A DNA stretch of 64,000 bases, from assembly GCA_023614405.1 (NCBI GenBank), contig CM042697.1, forward strand, positions 189,037,189-189,101,188, written 5' to 3'. Below are positions 32,336 through 44,451 of the stretch, in pieces (within the stretch, counting starts at the first letter, position 1; each line of letters starts with the position of its first letter). The stretch is from Avena insularis (lineage: Eukaryota > Streptophyta > Magnoliopsida > Poales > Poaceae). Below the pieces are notes generated by a model that worked only from the letters and a program-made list of their open reading frames with translations, was not told the DNA's origin and made no database searches. Both the position numbers and the translations under genes were made by a program.

Positions 32336-34495
32336 TGTAGCACCCCGAGTAAACCCTAATTATAATATTGCATGTTGTGTTTTCTTTTGGTGCATCATCA
32401 TTGCATCATGCATTTATTTTGCCTCTCAAACTTTTTTAACTAAAGCTATTTTTGTTTGCTACAATACCTCTTCTCTTATTTCAAACAAAATCTTATATTT
32501 ATCTGCTAAACTATTTGCCCTCAAACTATTTTCTAAAAGGATCTAAAATAAAATAGAATAAAAGATAAATGTTCTATAAAAATAAATAAACACCTAGACC
32601 CAAACCGGCCAAGCCCAGCCGGCTAAAAACCCTAACCCTAATCTACACCCCACATACTCCCTCCCCCTAGCCACACCCCACCGTCGCGATCACCTGGACC
32701 CGGCCCCACTACTCCCGCGTGCGACTGATGGAACCTCTCTCTCTCACCCGCGCCCGTAGCCCCGCTCCCGCGATCCCGGCCCCACACACTCTAGTGACAC
32801 ATCTCTCGATCCACACCACTCCATGCCTCTCTCCACCTCGTCTGCCTCCGGCCTCGCGATCCCCTCTCCCTAGCCCAATAACCACTACCACCTCATGGCC
32901 CTATCCCTGCACCTCCCCGATGTGGCCGCCCCGTCTCCCCTGCTTCCTCTCTGCTGGCCGCCCTGCGCTGCAGCGACCTTGCCAGCGTCACCTCCTCGCG
33001 ACCCTTCTGCACCTATGCAGGCTCGTCTTCCCGCGACGACCTCCCCTTGAGCTCGACAGACCTCGCTGTTCGTTGTTCGCCGTCAACCGTCGTTGCGGAC
33101 ACCTCCCTCTACTCTGCGTCGAGCTCTCCGCGCCACCAGTACTCCCTACCTCAGCAACACCGGCCGCTCCCTGCGCCCGTCTCCTTCTTGTCGTCCTCCA
33201 GCCCCAACTGCGGCCCCTCCCACATCTGCTAGCCGCCGTTCGCCTTTGATGCCACCACCCCGGCAGCGCGACGTCCCGCCACCGCCCTCCGATCTCCCTG
33301 GCCGCGCCTCCCCGTGTCCGCCTCCAGTTTGGAGCTCGAGCTCGTGGCCCCCGTCCTCTCCAACGGCCCCAGACGACTGTTCTCTGGTCGCCCCTATTGC
33401 CGAGGTGCGTGCACGTCCCGTGGCCGTCGTCCCTGCCTATGGTTCACATGTGTTGCTCTGTGCTTACTATGGAAACATTTTTCCTTTGTCCCCGTTAGCC
33501 TGAGGGTTGTTGATTCTCCCTCGGCCACACATGTGTATAAAGTTGGGGTGCGCCTCCGACGCCTCTTCGTAACTTATGTTGACCGGCACCAAATCCTACC
33601 AGGTGTGTTTTCCATCCGCAGTTTCTCAAATATCTGCATTGACAAGATCTCCTCACCCCATGGCCGATGATTGATGCTTTCGAAGATGGTGTTACCTGGA
33701 GACTATAACGATGCCGAACCAAATTCTCTACCAACAAACAAAGTTGGAACCCCCAAGGTCGTCGACACGGAACCCGATCCCTCGGAACGCCAAGTTCTTC
33801 CTGGAGTGAAGACCCTGATTTCGGTTCCGAAGCCCGAACCCCGTCAAACCCGTGGAACCCAAGATCTTTGACCCTCATGTGCGACCCTATCCTAGACCCC
33901 CCCTATTTTTATATTATATGACAACTATCTTGTTGCATTTAAATTGTTCATGTTTGCACACATATCATATGGTTTGGGGCATTATGTCGATTCACCTCAT
34001 AATTAAATATGGAGACCATATGAGGGATTTTCTAGTCTTATATTGGCTCCATTTAAATTTGTGCAGTGAACCAATGCCATGTGTTGCCTTGTAAGATAAC
34101 ATTTAAATTTTGGGGTATATAAACAATATGAATCTAATAATTAAATTGTCGGTACCCCGGTTCCATTTAATATGCCAAATTGCATCGTATCTTTGCCATG
34201 TCATGCATCATACGTGCATCATGCCCGATCTTCTGACATAATATTAAATAGTGTGTCCGATGTTTCTTCTAGTGGTTTGCTTCCTCACGGATTAGGCCGA
34301 TGAGTTGATGCGAGCGCCGACCCGGTCTTCGGATGAACCTTCGACAATGTTTTCAGGCGAGCATTCTCCCTCTTTCTACCTATTTTATATTTCTAGTCTT
34401 TATTTCCTCCTATTGATCTATTGCTATCTGTGTTCCGGTGCTATAGATTTCGTACCCCTTTATACTTCCCTGCATCCTCTATATTGCCATGGACA
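32336..34495 (+). mobile_element. Element H: start of an unidentified LTR retrotransposon, interrupted by F
   Basis: An LTR-like start, TGTAGCACCCCGAGTAAACC, directly follows the AT-rich D sequence at 32336. The segment then has an AT-rich lead, a GC/C-rich block (32.6-33.4 kb) like a promoter and 5' leader, and an AT-rich tail to 34495, where F begins. No terminus, primer site or coding domain is reached before F. The five bases before H are ATCAT, but the matching copy would lie outside the window. Proline/serine-rich ORFs in the C-rich block (32719-33503, overlapping in several frames) are compositional. The rest of H, if present, is beyond element B. Confidence 0.5.
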
Positions 34496-36029
34496 TGATA
34501 CGTCGTAAATGTATCTATAATTTTTGATGTTCCATGCTTGTTTAGTATCTACTTTGATTTGCTTTGTCTACACTTTGAGGTATTTTTATATATTTTCTGG
34601 GACTAACCTATTAACGAGATGCCACAGTGCCAATTATCTATTTTCTTCTGTTTTTGCTTCCAGAAAAGGCAGAAAATTAATATTCTCAGAAATAGACGGG
34701 ACAAAAGCCAAAGTCAATATTTTACCGTGAGGAAGACGGAGCCAGAAGACAAGACGAAGAGGGGCCTGACCCGCGCCTAGGGGGTGCAGCTGCCTCAAGC
34801 ACCCCCTCGGCCTCCCTCTTCGCCTATAAGAAGCCATCGATACCAAAACCCTAAGTACCCGATTAGATCTCCATGAAAAAGTACGTAGGTGCTGCCACCA
34901 TCGTCCCTAGATCGGGGGGATCTGAACCTCTTCCCGGCACCCTGCCGGAGGGGTGAGATCATCCCCGAGGCCTTCTTCATCACCATGCCAGCCTCCGGTA
35001 TGATGCGTGAGTAGTTCCACCTTGGACTATGGGTCCATGTAGTAGCTAGATGGTTGTTTCTCCTCCTTTGTGCTACCATGTTTAGATCTTGTGAGCTCCG
35101 TTCATGATCAAGATCATCTATTTGTAATCATGCATGTTGTGTTTGCGGGGATCTGATGGATTTGAGATTACTATGTCAGATTGGTTAATGATTCTATCAT
35201 ATTGATTCTATCATGTTTGTGTTATTTGTGATCTTGCATGCTCTCCGTTTCTGGTAGCTATCTTGGCCAAGTATATGCTAGTGACTCCAAGAGGGAGTAT
35301 TTATGCTTGATAGTGGGTTCATGCCTCTATTTAATCTGGGGAAGTGACAGAAATCTCTAAGGTTGTAGATGTGTTGTTGCTACTAGGGAGAAAACAACGA
35401 TCTCTTGTACATGGGACAAGTGGATTTTTTACCTTACACACTTTGCTTAAAGCAGTTATCAGTTTCTTGCAACTTAATATTGGAGGAGGTTCGGATGATA
35501 ACTTGAAGGTGGATTACTATTCATAGATGCAGTTGGATGGAGGTCAATGTATCTTGTTGTATTGCCCAATCAAATCTCATAGGATCATGAATGTCTAGTA
35601 TTGCATTGTTATGCCTTGCTCTGTTCTGTCAATTGCCCCGCTGTAATTTGTTTACCCAGCATGCCATGTTGTTTATCTTAAGGAGAACATCTCTAGTGAA
35701 CTATGGACCCCGGTCAGATCTTTACCATTGATACATATTTCACTGTTATTGTTTACTTTATGCAAACCACCATTACCTTCCACACCATATAGTTAATAAT
35801 TTGTTTTCAGCAAACCGGTGAGATTGACAACCTCACTATTCGTTTGGGCAAAGTCTTGAGTTTGTCTTGTGCAGGTTTCCAGTTGCTAGCAACACCTTAG
35901 AGTCGTTTCCATCCTCCTACTGGTTCGATAACCTTGGTTTCTTACTGAGGGAAAAACTTGATGTTGTACTCCTCATACCTTCCTCTTGGGGTCTCCGAAC
36001 GAAGCTCCATAGTGATCTGAGACGCATCA
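34496..36029 (+). repeat. Element F 5' LTR
   Basis: It is 1534 bp, starting TGATACGTCGTAAATGTATC and ending ACGCATCA. The TATA box is at 34824-34830. The segment from about 34697 matches the solo LTR at 2202-3552. Left flank is GGACA; the right copy of any duplication is outside the window. Confidence 0.85.
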
Positions 36030-36039
36030 ATCCTTTTTC

Positions 36040-36057
36040 TGGCGCCGTTGTCGGGAA
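36040..36057 (+). other. Primer-binding site of element F
   Basis: TGGCGCCGTTGTCGGGAA lies ten bases after the LTR end. It resembles the TGGCGCCGTTGCCGGGGA site common in Athila-type elements, with a C-to-T change. Confidence 0.75.
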
Positions 36058-36231
36058 GGCTAAGGACGAATTCACAAGGGGATTGCTTCACAACCTTTCT
36101 CTTTACTTAGTTTTTGTATTGCTTAGTTTCTTTTGCTTTGTTTTGCTTTCCTCTTTTTATCAAAAACTTCACAAAAAAAATAGTTCCTTCTCTAGTTGTT
36201 GTTGCTGTTGGTTTGCTCCACTTTTGCAAAA

Positions 36232-38119
36232 ATGAACTCTGCTGAGAACACCAAGTTGTGTGACTTCACAAGCACAAACAACAATGATTTCCTAAGTACA
36301 CCTATTGCTCCACCTGCTCCTGATGCTACCTTTTATGAAATTAAGCCTCCTTTGTTGAATCTTGTGATGAAAGAGCAATTTTCTGGTGCTAGTACTGATG
36401 ATGCTGCTGCCCACCTCAATAACTTTGTTGAACTTTGTGAGATGCAAAAATATAAGGTTGTAGATGTAGATATTATTAAGCTCAAATTTTTTCCTTTATC
36501 CTTGAGAGGAAAAGCTAAAGAATGGTTGCTTTCCTTGCCTAGAAATAATATTGATTATTGGATTAAGTGCAAAGATGCTTTTATTGGAAAATATTATCCT
36601 CTTGCTAATATTTATATCCATGAGAAGTGAAATAATGAAATTCAAACAACTTGATAATGAACATGTTGCTCAAGCTTGGGAAATAATGAAATCTTTGGTT
36701 AAGAATTGTCCCACTCATGGACTGACTACTTGGATGATTATCCAGACTTTTTATGCAGGTTTAAACTTCTCTTCAATAAACCTGTTGGATTCATCTGCTG
36801 GAGGTACCTTTATGACCATTACTTTGGGTGCTGCAACAAATCTCCTTAATAATATGATGGTCAACTATTCTGAATGGCACACTAAGAGAGCTCCACATGG
36901 TAAGAAGGTAAATTATGTTGAAGAAACCTCCTCTTTGAGTGATAAGATTTATGTTATCATGGATATGCTTGTTAATGGAAAAGCTCATATAGATCCATAT
37001 AATGTTCCCTTAGCCTCTTTGGTTGCTCAATAAGATCAAGATGATGTGAACTTCATTAGAAATAACAATTTCAGCAACAATGCCTATAGGAATAATTTTG
37101 GTAGTAACAATAATTATAGGCCTTATCCTCCTAATAATGGCAATACCTATGGAAACTCCTATAAAAATACTAGAAGTGCTCCCTCTGAACTTGAAGTCAT
37201 GCTTAAAGATTTTATTAGTAAACAAACCACTTTCAACAAGACTGTGGAGGAAAAGCTTTTGAATGTTGAGAAAAATATTTACTCTTTGTCTGAAGCACAG
37301 TCCTCTTTGATTAATAAAATGGCTGCTAAACCTGAAACCTTGGAAAGTACCTTTGCTGCTACTCATGCCATACAAGTTACTATTGACGAAAATGTTAGAC
37401 AATTAGCTCAACTACATGCTAACTGCGAAAGAGATGCTGAAATTGCTAGAAATAATAGTGTGTGCACTATCACCACCACCAATATGGATGCCACCAAACC
37501 ACAAGAAGTCCCTATTCCTCCTACCACAATGCCCAAAACCAATGGATATACTACCAGTGATGCTAAGTTTGATTTTGATCTTGATGGTTGCAATATTTCT
37601 GAAGTTATTATGTTCCTACAAAAGCTTGCTAGAAGTCCTGATGCTAGTGATATGAATGTAGATTTAACCAAACACATTACAGATTCTCTTATTAAAATTA
37701 AGGATGAGAAGTTGAAACACAAAGCCATTATTCCTAGGAAAGTAGAAGATAGTTGGGAACCCATCATTAATATGCAAGTGAATGACTTTGACCTCAAAGC
37801 TTCATGTGACCTTGGTTCTAGTGTCTCTATTATGCCTAGAAATATTTATGAAATGCTTGATTTGCCACCTTTGGAAGATTGCTATTTGGATGTCCCACTT
37901 AATTATAATGCTAAAAAGAAACTCATGGGGAGTGTTAATGATATTCTTATTATGGTTAACAATGCTTATGTCCCCGTTGATTTCTATGTTTTGGATGTTG
38001 AATACAATGCTTCTTGTCCTATTACTTTGGAAAGACCTTTTCTTAGAACTATTGGTGCCATCATTGTTATGAAAGAAGGCACCATTAAATATCAATTTCC
38101 ATTCAAGAAAGGTATTTAA
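36232..38119 (+). pseudogene. Gag plus aspartic-protease-like polyprotein of F (Athila type)
   Basis: The start ATG is at 36232. The first frame runs to TGA at 36628-36630, is continued by a second frame (about 36600 on), is broken by one TAA at 37031-37033, and then stays open to TAA at 38117-38119. Gag features are the AAHLNNFVELCE region, FFPLSLRGKAKEWLLSLP and the YYPLAN segment typical of plant Gypsy capsid. Near the end CDLGSSVSIMPRNIYEML carries an Athila-type protease motif (D-L-G-S), followed by ILIMVNNAYVPVDFYVLD. No CCHC zinc knuckle is seen. The polyprotein of about 620 codons stops after protease, where a full element would continue into RT. One frameshift and one stop show it is no longer translatable as a unit. 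Confidence 0.8.
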
Positions 38120-39292
38120 CATTTCCCTATGAGGAGAGATAAGTTTATTTATTCTCCTCCTTTGAAAGCAAGGTTTGATGTTAATGCTTCCTCATTTGAA
38201 AATACTTGATTCTTGCTTCTTGTGCCTAACTTAAAGGCGTTAAAGAAAGTACATCTTGGGAGATAATCCAATAGTTTTATTGAGTCTTGGAAGTTATTAC
38301 TTCTGTAATAACCGCTCATTATCCTTTTTGTTTGATTTTTGTGCGAAGAATAACCTCTAATGAGAGGGAAGTAAGATTTGGGAAGTTGTTGTCCCAAAAT
38401 AGATTTTTGTGCTCCACTGTAAAAAATCGTGTAAACTCTCTGTAAGTCGGATTGAGCTGTAATTTTCTGAATAAATCCCCTAGGTTGTTAGATAACTTTC
38501 GTTAGTTCAACACTTTTTGATTGGAGAAACATAAGGTCTTCGAAAAAATCGTTTTCTACCTGCTGGTCTCTTTTGACAGATTTCTGCCATTATTTGCATT
38601 GCTTCTTATTGATTCCTTTTTGGGTTATTTTTGGGAAATTGAGATTTTTAGGGAATTGCTATAGTATCTTGTGTCTTTAGTGAAAGTTTTTTTGTTTTAA
38701 AACTAAACCCCAAAGGTCTATTATCTTTTTAATACACTAATGTTGCTAATGAAGATTGTGTGAAGTTTTGTATGAAGGAAAATTTGCAGCTGTAGAGGAA
38801 CAATGATGTAATAAGATGAAGAATGGACAAAAGCTCAAGCTTGGGGATTCCAACCCGTGTCACCCCAAGAAATATTCAAGAGGTACAAGCGTCAAAGCTT
38901 GGGGATGCCCAAGGCATCCCCTGCTTCATCAATAAAAATCTCAGGTCTTTCTAGACACTTCGTTTTTATTGTTTCATGCACAGTTGTGTTGTTCTTGGAG
39001 CGTCTTCGTTTTTGTTTGCTTAGTTTGCTTGAATAAAGTAGTTTGGACCCCCGTTATCGCTGTGTTGTTTCAAATAAGTTGATTGGTGTTGGAAAGGAGT
39101 AGGAAGTTCTTCCTTTGGTAGTACAAGAGGAGCTTGCTTTGACTGTGACTTAGACTTTATCATGTCATGCTAGATGTTTTTTTGGCCTTATGCTTAGTGA
39201 TTATTGTTGTAGCATGACTTGTTCCAAACAATTAGGATTGCTTAATGTGCCTTGAAGGAATCATGCGTTGCTTTAGCATACAAAAGCATAGT
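38120..39292 (+). other. Non-coding 3' region of element F
   Basis: AT-rich with no reading frame of note. Two related blocks containing AAGCTTGGGGAT (near 38838 and 38897) are visible. The second is followed by the imperfect inverted repeat GGATGCCC/GGCATCCC. Element B starts at 39293, after the bases ATAGT. Confidence 0.6.
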
Positions 39293-40552
39293 TGTAACAT
39301 CCCAAAAATACTAAACCTTGATCATCAAACTCTAATCATCAAAATTAGGGTTAACAAAAACTTTTCTAAATAAAAATATGAAAGCATGCATGTGTGTATG
39401 CATTTCAATTCGAATTCTTTTGAACCACCTTGTTTGTGTGTTTCTTTGCTTGTAAATGGATGCTTAGGTGAAATAAACATCATCTAAACAATTCCCAAAC
39501 TTTTATCAAAGACAAGTAAATCAAAACAAATAAAATAAGGGAATGGTCATTTTGACCAATTTAACTCCCATGCCTACTTTGGCTGTCTCAAACTTTCAGA
39601 ACTTAACAGAAACTTTTCTGGATGTTTGCACCCCTTGATTGTACTCATAACAAGGTACCAAGGCCCACCTTGTGATCATCCAGAAACATTCAAATGCATA
39701 GTTTAATGACAATTCAAAATTTAATCTTTATCATATGGGAAGATCCCACTTTTTCAAAAAACACTCAAACAAGCTCAACTTTCAAAACCCAAGCATCTGC
39801 AGACTCACCAGCACCAACCTAGCACACCCACCAAAAATCTTTTCAACATTCAAAACTTGAATTCTTGTGGCCATTTTATCAAACACATTGCAGACACAAA
39901 TCATCAAAACCTTAAACACTATTGTGAGCAGTGATTGAAACCTAACTTGTCCCCTCTCTAGCTCACAACCATCTCAGTAGATCATCTAGCAAGTTAAACC
40001 AAGCACTAGACTCACTGTAAGCTGGGCAATGACATCAATGGTGAACAGCCGAAGCTCACCATGCCACCCAGTGGAGACAGCAAGCTAGGAGGAGATTTAG
40101 CCGTGCCAACCTTGTCTAGGAGGCAGCCCACCATCCACCGCCACTCCCTATCCCAGCCGCGAGCGTTGCCAAACCCTGGACCACACGCACGGACCGCGCC
40201 TAGCTCGCCAGCAACCATGCCGAGCATGCGCCAGAGCGCCACACTCGACCGACGCGCACGCATCGCCGCTACGCTGTGTGCATACATGATCACCACCGAC
40301 CCAGGAGACCGCCAGACATCACCGTTCGCCGCCCCATGACGCACAGCCACCGCTCACTGTCGAAGACGCCGCCTCTGCCGCGCAGAGCATCGCGCGTTCC
40401 AGACCAAACCGCACCGCCCCTACGCACGCATTAAAGCCGTAGAGCATCGCCACAAGACCACCAAGCGATTTCCACCGCCGGCCATGCCTCTAGCCGCCCG
40501 TAGCCATGTCGCCATCGTCGACTGCCCATCCCGTTCGGTCTCGTCGACGCGG

Positions 40553-40562
40553 CTATAAATAG
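40553..40562 (+). promoter_or_regulatory. TATA box of element B 5' LTR
   Basis: CTATAAATAG is followed by a C-rich leader (CTCACTCCCCTCTCC). It is at the same position as in the 3' LTR (63902-63911) and in both LTRs of A. Confidence 0.65.
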
Positions 40563-41788
40563 AGGCTACCCCCAGCCAAATTGAGCACACCATCTCACTC
40601 CCCTCTCCTCACTGATCGTGCCACCCCGTTCCCGGAGCAAGGCGACGCCGCGAATTTCACCGGAGCTCATTGCTGGAGAAGAAGGGGGCCAGCGATTGGA
40701 GCCGCCCCAAGAGAAGCTTCCAGTACCAGGAGGTTCACCGTCGTCGACTTCATAGTTCGCCCGCCTCGCCAACCCTCGCCTGAACCCCGGTGAGCCCCCA
40801 ACGACCCCCACTGGCCGCGCTAGGTTTCTGTCTCGCCGACGTTGCCTAACATTGACGATGACCCTCAGCCGTTGGATTAGAACCAGATCGAACGCACCGC
40901 ATCGCCCCATACCGCTTCACACCCCCTGTCTCACTGACGCGTGGGGACAACAACTTAACCAGCCCGCGTAAGCGTTGTGCTTAGCAGGCCGGCCCAGTAT
41001 CACTTCCCGCATAGCCCAGTTATTTGAATTTAACCTTTTCCATTTTACTCTAAACACACTTCTGTACCTAGTTTCAAAAATGAACCCAGGTCGATTCAGT
41101 GAACCAAATTGAATGAAACAAATTTTTTTAGAAAGGTCTGAGAATGCTGAATCCAAGCCCGTTGGATTCAAGTCATTTGGATCTGTAGATCATCCTTGGT
41201 AAAAATAACAAGGCAGAAGCTTTTCTACATTCAAACATTTTTCAAATTAAAACCATAATAGCTTTTGAGTTGATTCCAACTCTCAAAAATCACAATTAAC
41301 CATACCTTTTAGAATATATAAAAATATATAGGTTTACTTACAGAAATAATGTTCAAGTAATAAAAGAATGCCACATAAGCATTTCTAGTCACTTTATTTA
41401 ATTAAAAATAAAAGGTTAAACCTTATTAAATTGTGACACCACTTTAAATCACATTCCCTTGGACTAAAATATGTGGTGATGACATGTGTCAACATGATCC
41501 CATGTTTGGTTTGGAGAATATTAAATCTTAAGTAGTTTTTCAATGAGTACAAATTAATTTTCTAAAAATAAAAGGGATTAAACCAAGCTTAAATCTTGTA
41601 ATGTTAGTGATGATGCTAGATCATCTATAGGACCCTTTTGTGTGATGATTGCAAGTAGTTAAGTATTGTTTGGTGATTGTGTACATCGTATGTATTTATA
41701 GACGCTAGTACCGACCAAGGATACGAGGAAGAAGGAGGATACTACGAAGAAGATGCCGAGGAGAACTTCAACAACTGCTCTGCACAAG

Positions 41789-41950
41789 GCAAGCTAACAC
41801 TTGCAATGTAGCAAGCTTATATGGACACTGATGCAAGCCTAATACTACTAGTTGAATGTGCAAGCTAACACTTGCAATGTAGCAAGCTTATATTGACACT
41901 GATGCAAGCCTAATACTACTAGTTGAATGTGCAAGCTAACACTTGCAAGA
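41789..41950 (+). repeat. 71-bp tandem repeat (2.3 copies) in LTR of B
   Basis: GCAAGCTAACACTTGCAA starts at 41789, 41860 and 41931, giving an exact 71-base period. The first two copies differ at one base near 41823. The corresponding LTR part of A has no such duplication, only a cluster of AGCTTGC motifs. Confidence 0.92.
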
Positions 41951-43433
41951 CACTTTACCTATGCAAGCCAATACTTGCTTGTCACCATGCCAACTATATG
42001 CCCTAAGCATAGATGATCCTACCCACTTGATAAACCAATCCTAGTTTTTACTTACAAGCTTATTACTTTATTTCTTTATCAAAGCTATTACTTAGAGTTT
42101 ACTGCAGTGAATTGTAGATACTAGAAAGATATTTGAAGGTTGCATAAAGAGCATAAAACTTGGCCTAAGCTAGATAATCTTGATATCATCCCAAGGCATA
42201 AGATTGAACTTAGTTGAAACTCTACTAGTTTACCACCCCTCATTAGTACTTACCCCACTTGTAGATGCTAGTGCTAAGCATAAAACTTGATCAACTTTAG
42301 ATGGGTATACTTGTGGAAAATGGTTATGAAAACCTTGGAATGATGGATCATTCTATTGAAATGTTTTGACATGTGTTTCCAAACACCAGATGATTTTGGT
42401 GATGAAAATGTTGAGGCATGAGCCTTAGCCCTTTATAAAACTGATGGTTGTCTGATGCGATACCATTCCAATTTTATCGTACAACCACAATACCTGAGAA
42501 TTGGGTAGGGATTGGCTGGAAACTTATATACCTTAGTATTAGTTCCCGCACGGCCAAGGTATGAGCTGAGGCTACCTTGTGAAGATTTTCCACCTATGCA
42601 GTACCCAAGATGACAGTTGGTCATGGTTGGGAGGCCAAACTCACAGGAGAGGTGCTTATACTAGGGCGTGTAATTGAAAGGTTAGGATTGATTATCCGCA
42701 TACTAAGTATGGTGAATTCAGGATTTGTTCCTGGCGGATGTATCGAATGTTGTGGTGAAAGTGTACAATCTATGCAGAGTGTCAAACTATTCGAATAGCC
42801 GCGTCCGCGGTTATGGATAGTTGGAGTGGCCATACTGTTCCCCCGTCAGACTTTTCAAAATGACTTGTGAAATGAATTGAGATTTTGACTTGACCACAAC
42901 AGGGTTGTGATATGAAATACAAGTTCCTACTTAGGAGTTATAAAAGTGTGACTAGCTTCTCTTGCTTCTCAGCTTAGTAGATATAAATCTGGCTTTTGCA
43001 AAATAACCCTAGAGCCTAGTGTCCTATTATCAAAAAAAACCTTCACTTGTTAGTATTAGTTTGCGAGTACTTGAAGAGTACTCATGGCTTTGTCCCTGGC
43101 TATTCCCGTGGCCAGACTATGAAGAGGATTACCTGGAGGATGGACCCCAGGAAGGTTACGACAACTAGGATCATCTCCCATCGTCAGCATTGCCTGTGAA
43201 CCCGAAGATGGAGCTTCGCCTACGCTACCGTTATTATTACGTATTACGCTTCTTGAAGTTGTATTAAGAACTGGATCATGAGATCCCTATTTGTGTAAGA
43301 ACTTATGTACGGTTTGTAATGGATGATGTACTATGGTATCCAATTTTGTTATGTCTCGCAAAAATGGTAATCCTGGGATTGCGATCTATGGCATAACAGG
43401 CATCTGGGATTAAAAATCCGGGTGTTGACAAGT

Positions 43434-43445
43434 TGGTATCAGAGC
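43434..43445 (+). other. Primer-binding site of element B (initiator-Met tRNA type)
   Basis: TGGTATCAGAGC, three bases inside the LTR end, exactly as in element A. Confidence 0.92.
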
Positions 43446-43660
43446 CATCCTGACCATAGGAGACCCTAGTTAGACTGGACGTTTGAATCAAAAACTTAGT
43501 TTCAAAACCAAAGGAAGCAAATATTTACAAAAACTTATTATCATTCTTATCCCTTTGATTATTTCATGAAAATTCATGTTCCTCAAAAACTCTTGCAAAA
43601 TACATAAAATTTTGACACACTTGATCACTCTACTAACTTACTCATCCTATATTCTTATAG

Positions 43661-44451
43661 ATGGACGTGAAGTACATCAAGTTTTATCAGTTGGGGAATG
43701 GAGGAGACCTTATCTTTGAGAGGGATTTGGACCAGCTTTGAACTTACGGGCGTCGCACTCGAAGTTCTTCGGAGCTCAGCTCAATGATCAAGGAGGAGAA
43801 GATCTGCAGTGGCTAATTGTTGCAAGTCTCCGAGGAAAGATTGAACCTCCCACTGCGGAAGGAATTTAGTTTACCTTGAGGGAGAACAACTTGCTCGATG
43901 GACTTGCCCGGGCTATGCAGGAAGCTCTTTCCCGTCTGTGTGGGCAGAGCATCAACCAGATCAAGGGAACCCGCTTTGAGTTTTGCCCAAGGCGTGATGC
44001 TAATGGAAAACCACTGGAAGCCCCATACCATCACGAGCTGAAGACCCAATTGGACCACCTTAGCTTCATGATGTATGATCGTCAGTAGGAGTTGGATAAC
44101 TGCCGTGACTACTCCAACCACAAGTCTGCCATCATCAATACGAAGGATCAGACCATCGCCATGCTAGCAAAGGATCGCAAGTCTCGCCGCCGTCAGCTCG
44201 ACAAGAAGGAGCGCATCATTGCCCGTCTTCGCCACCGCATCTCATCTTTGGAGGAGACCATCCACGAGAGAGACATGCAGTTGGAGGAAAGGGAGAATGC
44301 CGGAGAGGATCTTCGTGGAGACCCCTACTCCTATCTCAGCGATGACGATGATTTTCTGGAGGATCAGGCTATGGACTTCTTCACCGATGAGGATGATTTC
44401 GCCTTCATCGATGATGATGAGGATGATGAAGCCACAGATTCCAAGGAGTAG
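43661..44451 (+). pseudogene. Upstream coiled-coil ORF (pre-gag), element B
   Basis: The ATG at 43661 directly follows ATTCTTATAG, a splice-acceptor-like context. The protein begins MDVKYIKFYQLGNGGD. It is hit by a one-base loss near 43738 and by stops at 43867-43869 and 44086-44088. From about 43876 to 44451 it is otherwise open. It has a basic KDRKSRRRQLDKKER segment, a heptad-like RLRHRISSLEETI stretch predicted by eye to be coiled coil, and an acidic tail ending DDEDDEATDSKE. It is homologous along its whole length to the A copy. No known domain is seen. The stop at 43867 is shared with A (9714-9716). Confidence 0.75.

Larger units (their letters stand above)
34496..39292 (+). mobile_element. 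Element F: non-autonomous Athila-like Gypsy (Sabrina-like), interrupted by B
   Basis: F has a 5' LTR (34496-36029) and an Athila-type primer site (36040 onward). It has a gag plus protease-like region (36232-38119) and then about 1.2 kb of non-coding sequence up to element B at 39293. No RT, RNase H or integrase trace follows the protease. The non-coding part, with repeated AGCTTGGGGAT blocks near 38840-38910, looks like the 3' region before a polypurine tract. F therefore appears to lack pol rather than simply being cut by B. Its 3' LTR must lie beyond the window. The family name is from memory. Confidence 0.78.
39293..43430 (+). repeat. Element B 5' LTR
   Basis: It is 4138 bp, starting TGTAACATCCCAAAAATAC and ending CCGGGTGTTGACA. 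The TATA box is at 40553-40562. The first 1.35 kb can be compared with the 3' LTR (62653-64000). Most differences lie in the GC-rich block, where short indels are frequent (40195-40545 versus 63555-63895). A 71-bp tandem repeat lies at 41789-41950. Confidence 0.92.

Noticed and set aside
32719..33503. Pro/Ser/Arg-rich ORFs in element H
   Set aside because: Composition of a C-rich leader block opens several frames at once. There is no conserved motif, and the region follows an LTR start.
34491..34495. GGACA before F as evidence of linkage with G1's GGACA duplication
   Set aside because: F and G1 are different elements in different hosts. Sharing one pentamer is expected by chance.
41789..41950. 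CRISPR-like array
   Set aside because: Copies are directly adjacent with a 71-base period and no spacers, in a plant LTR. It is a simple tandem duplication.
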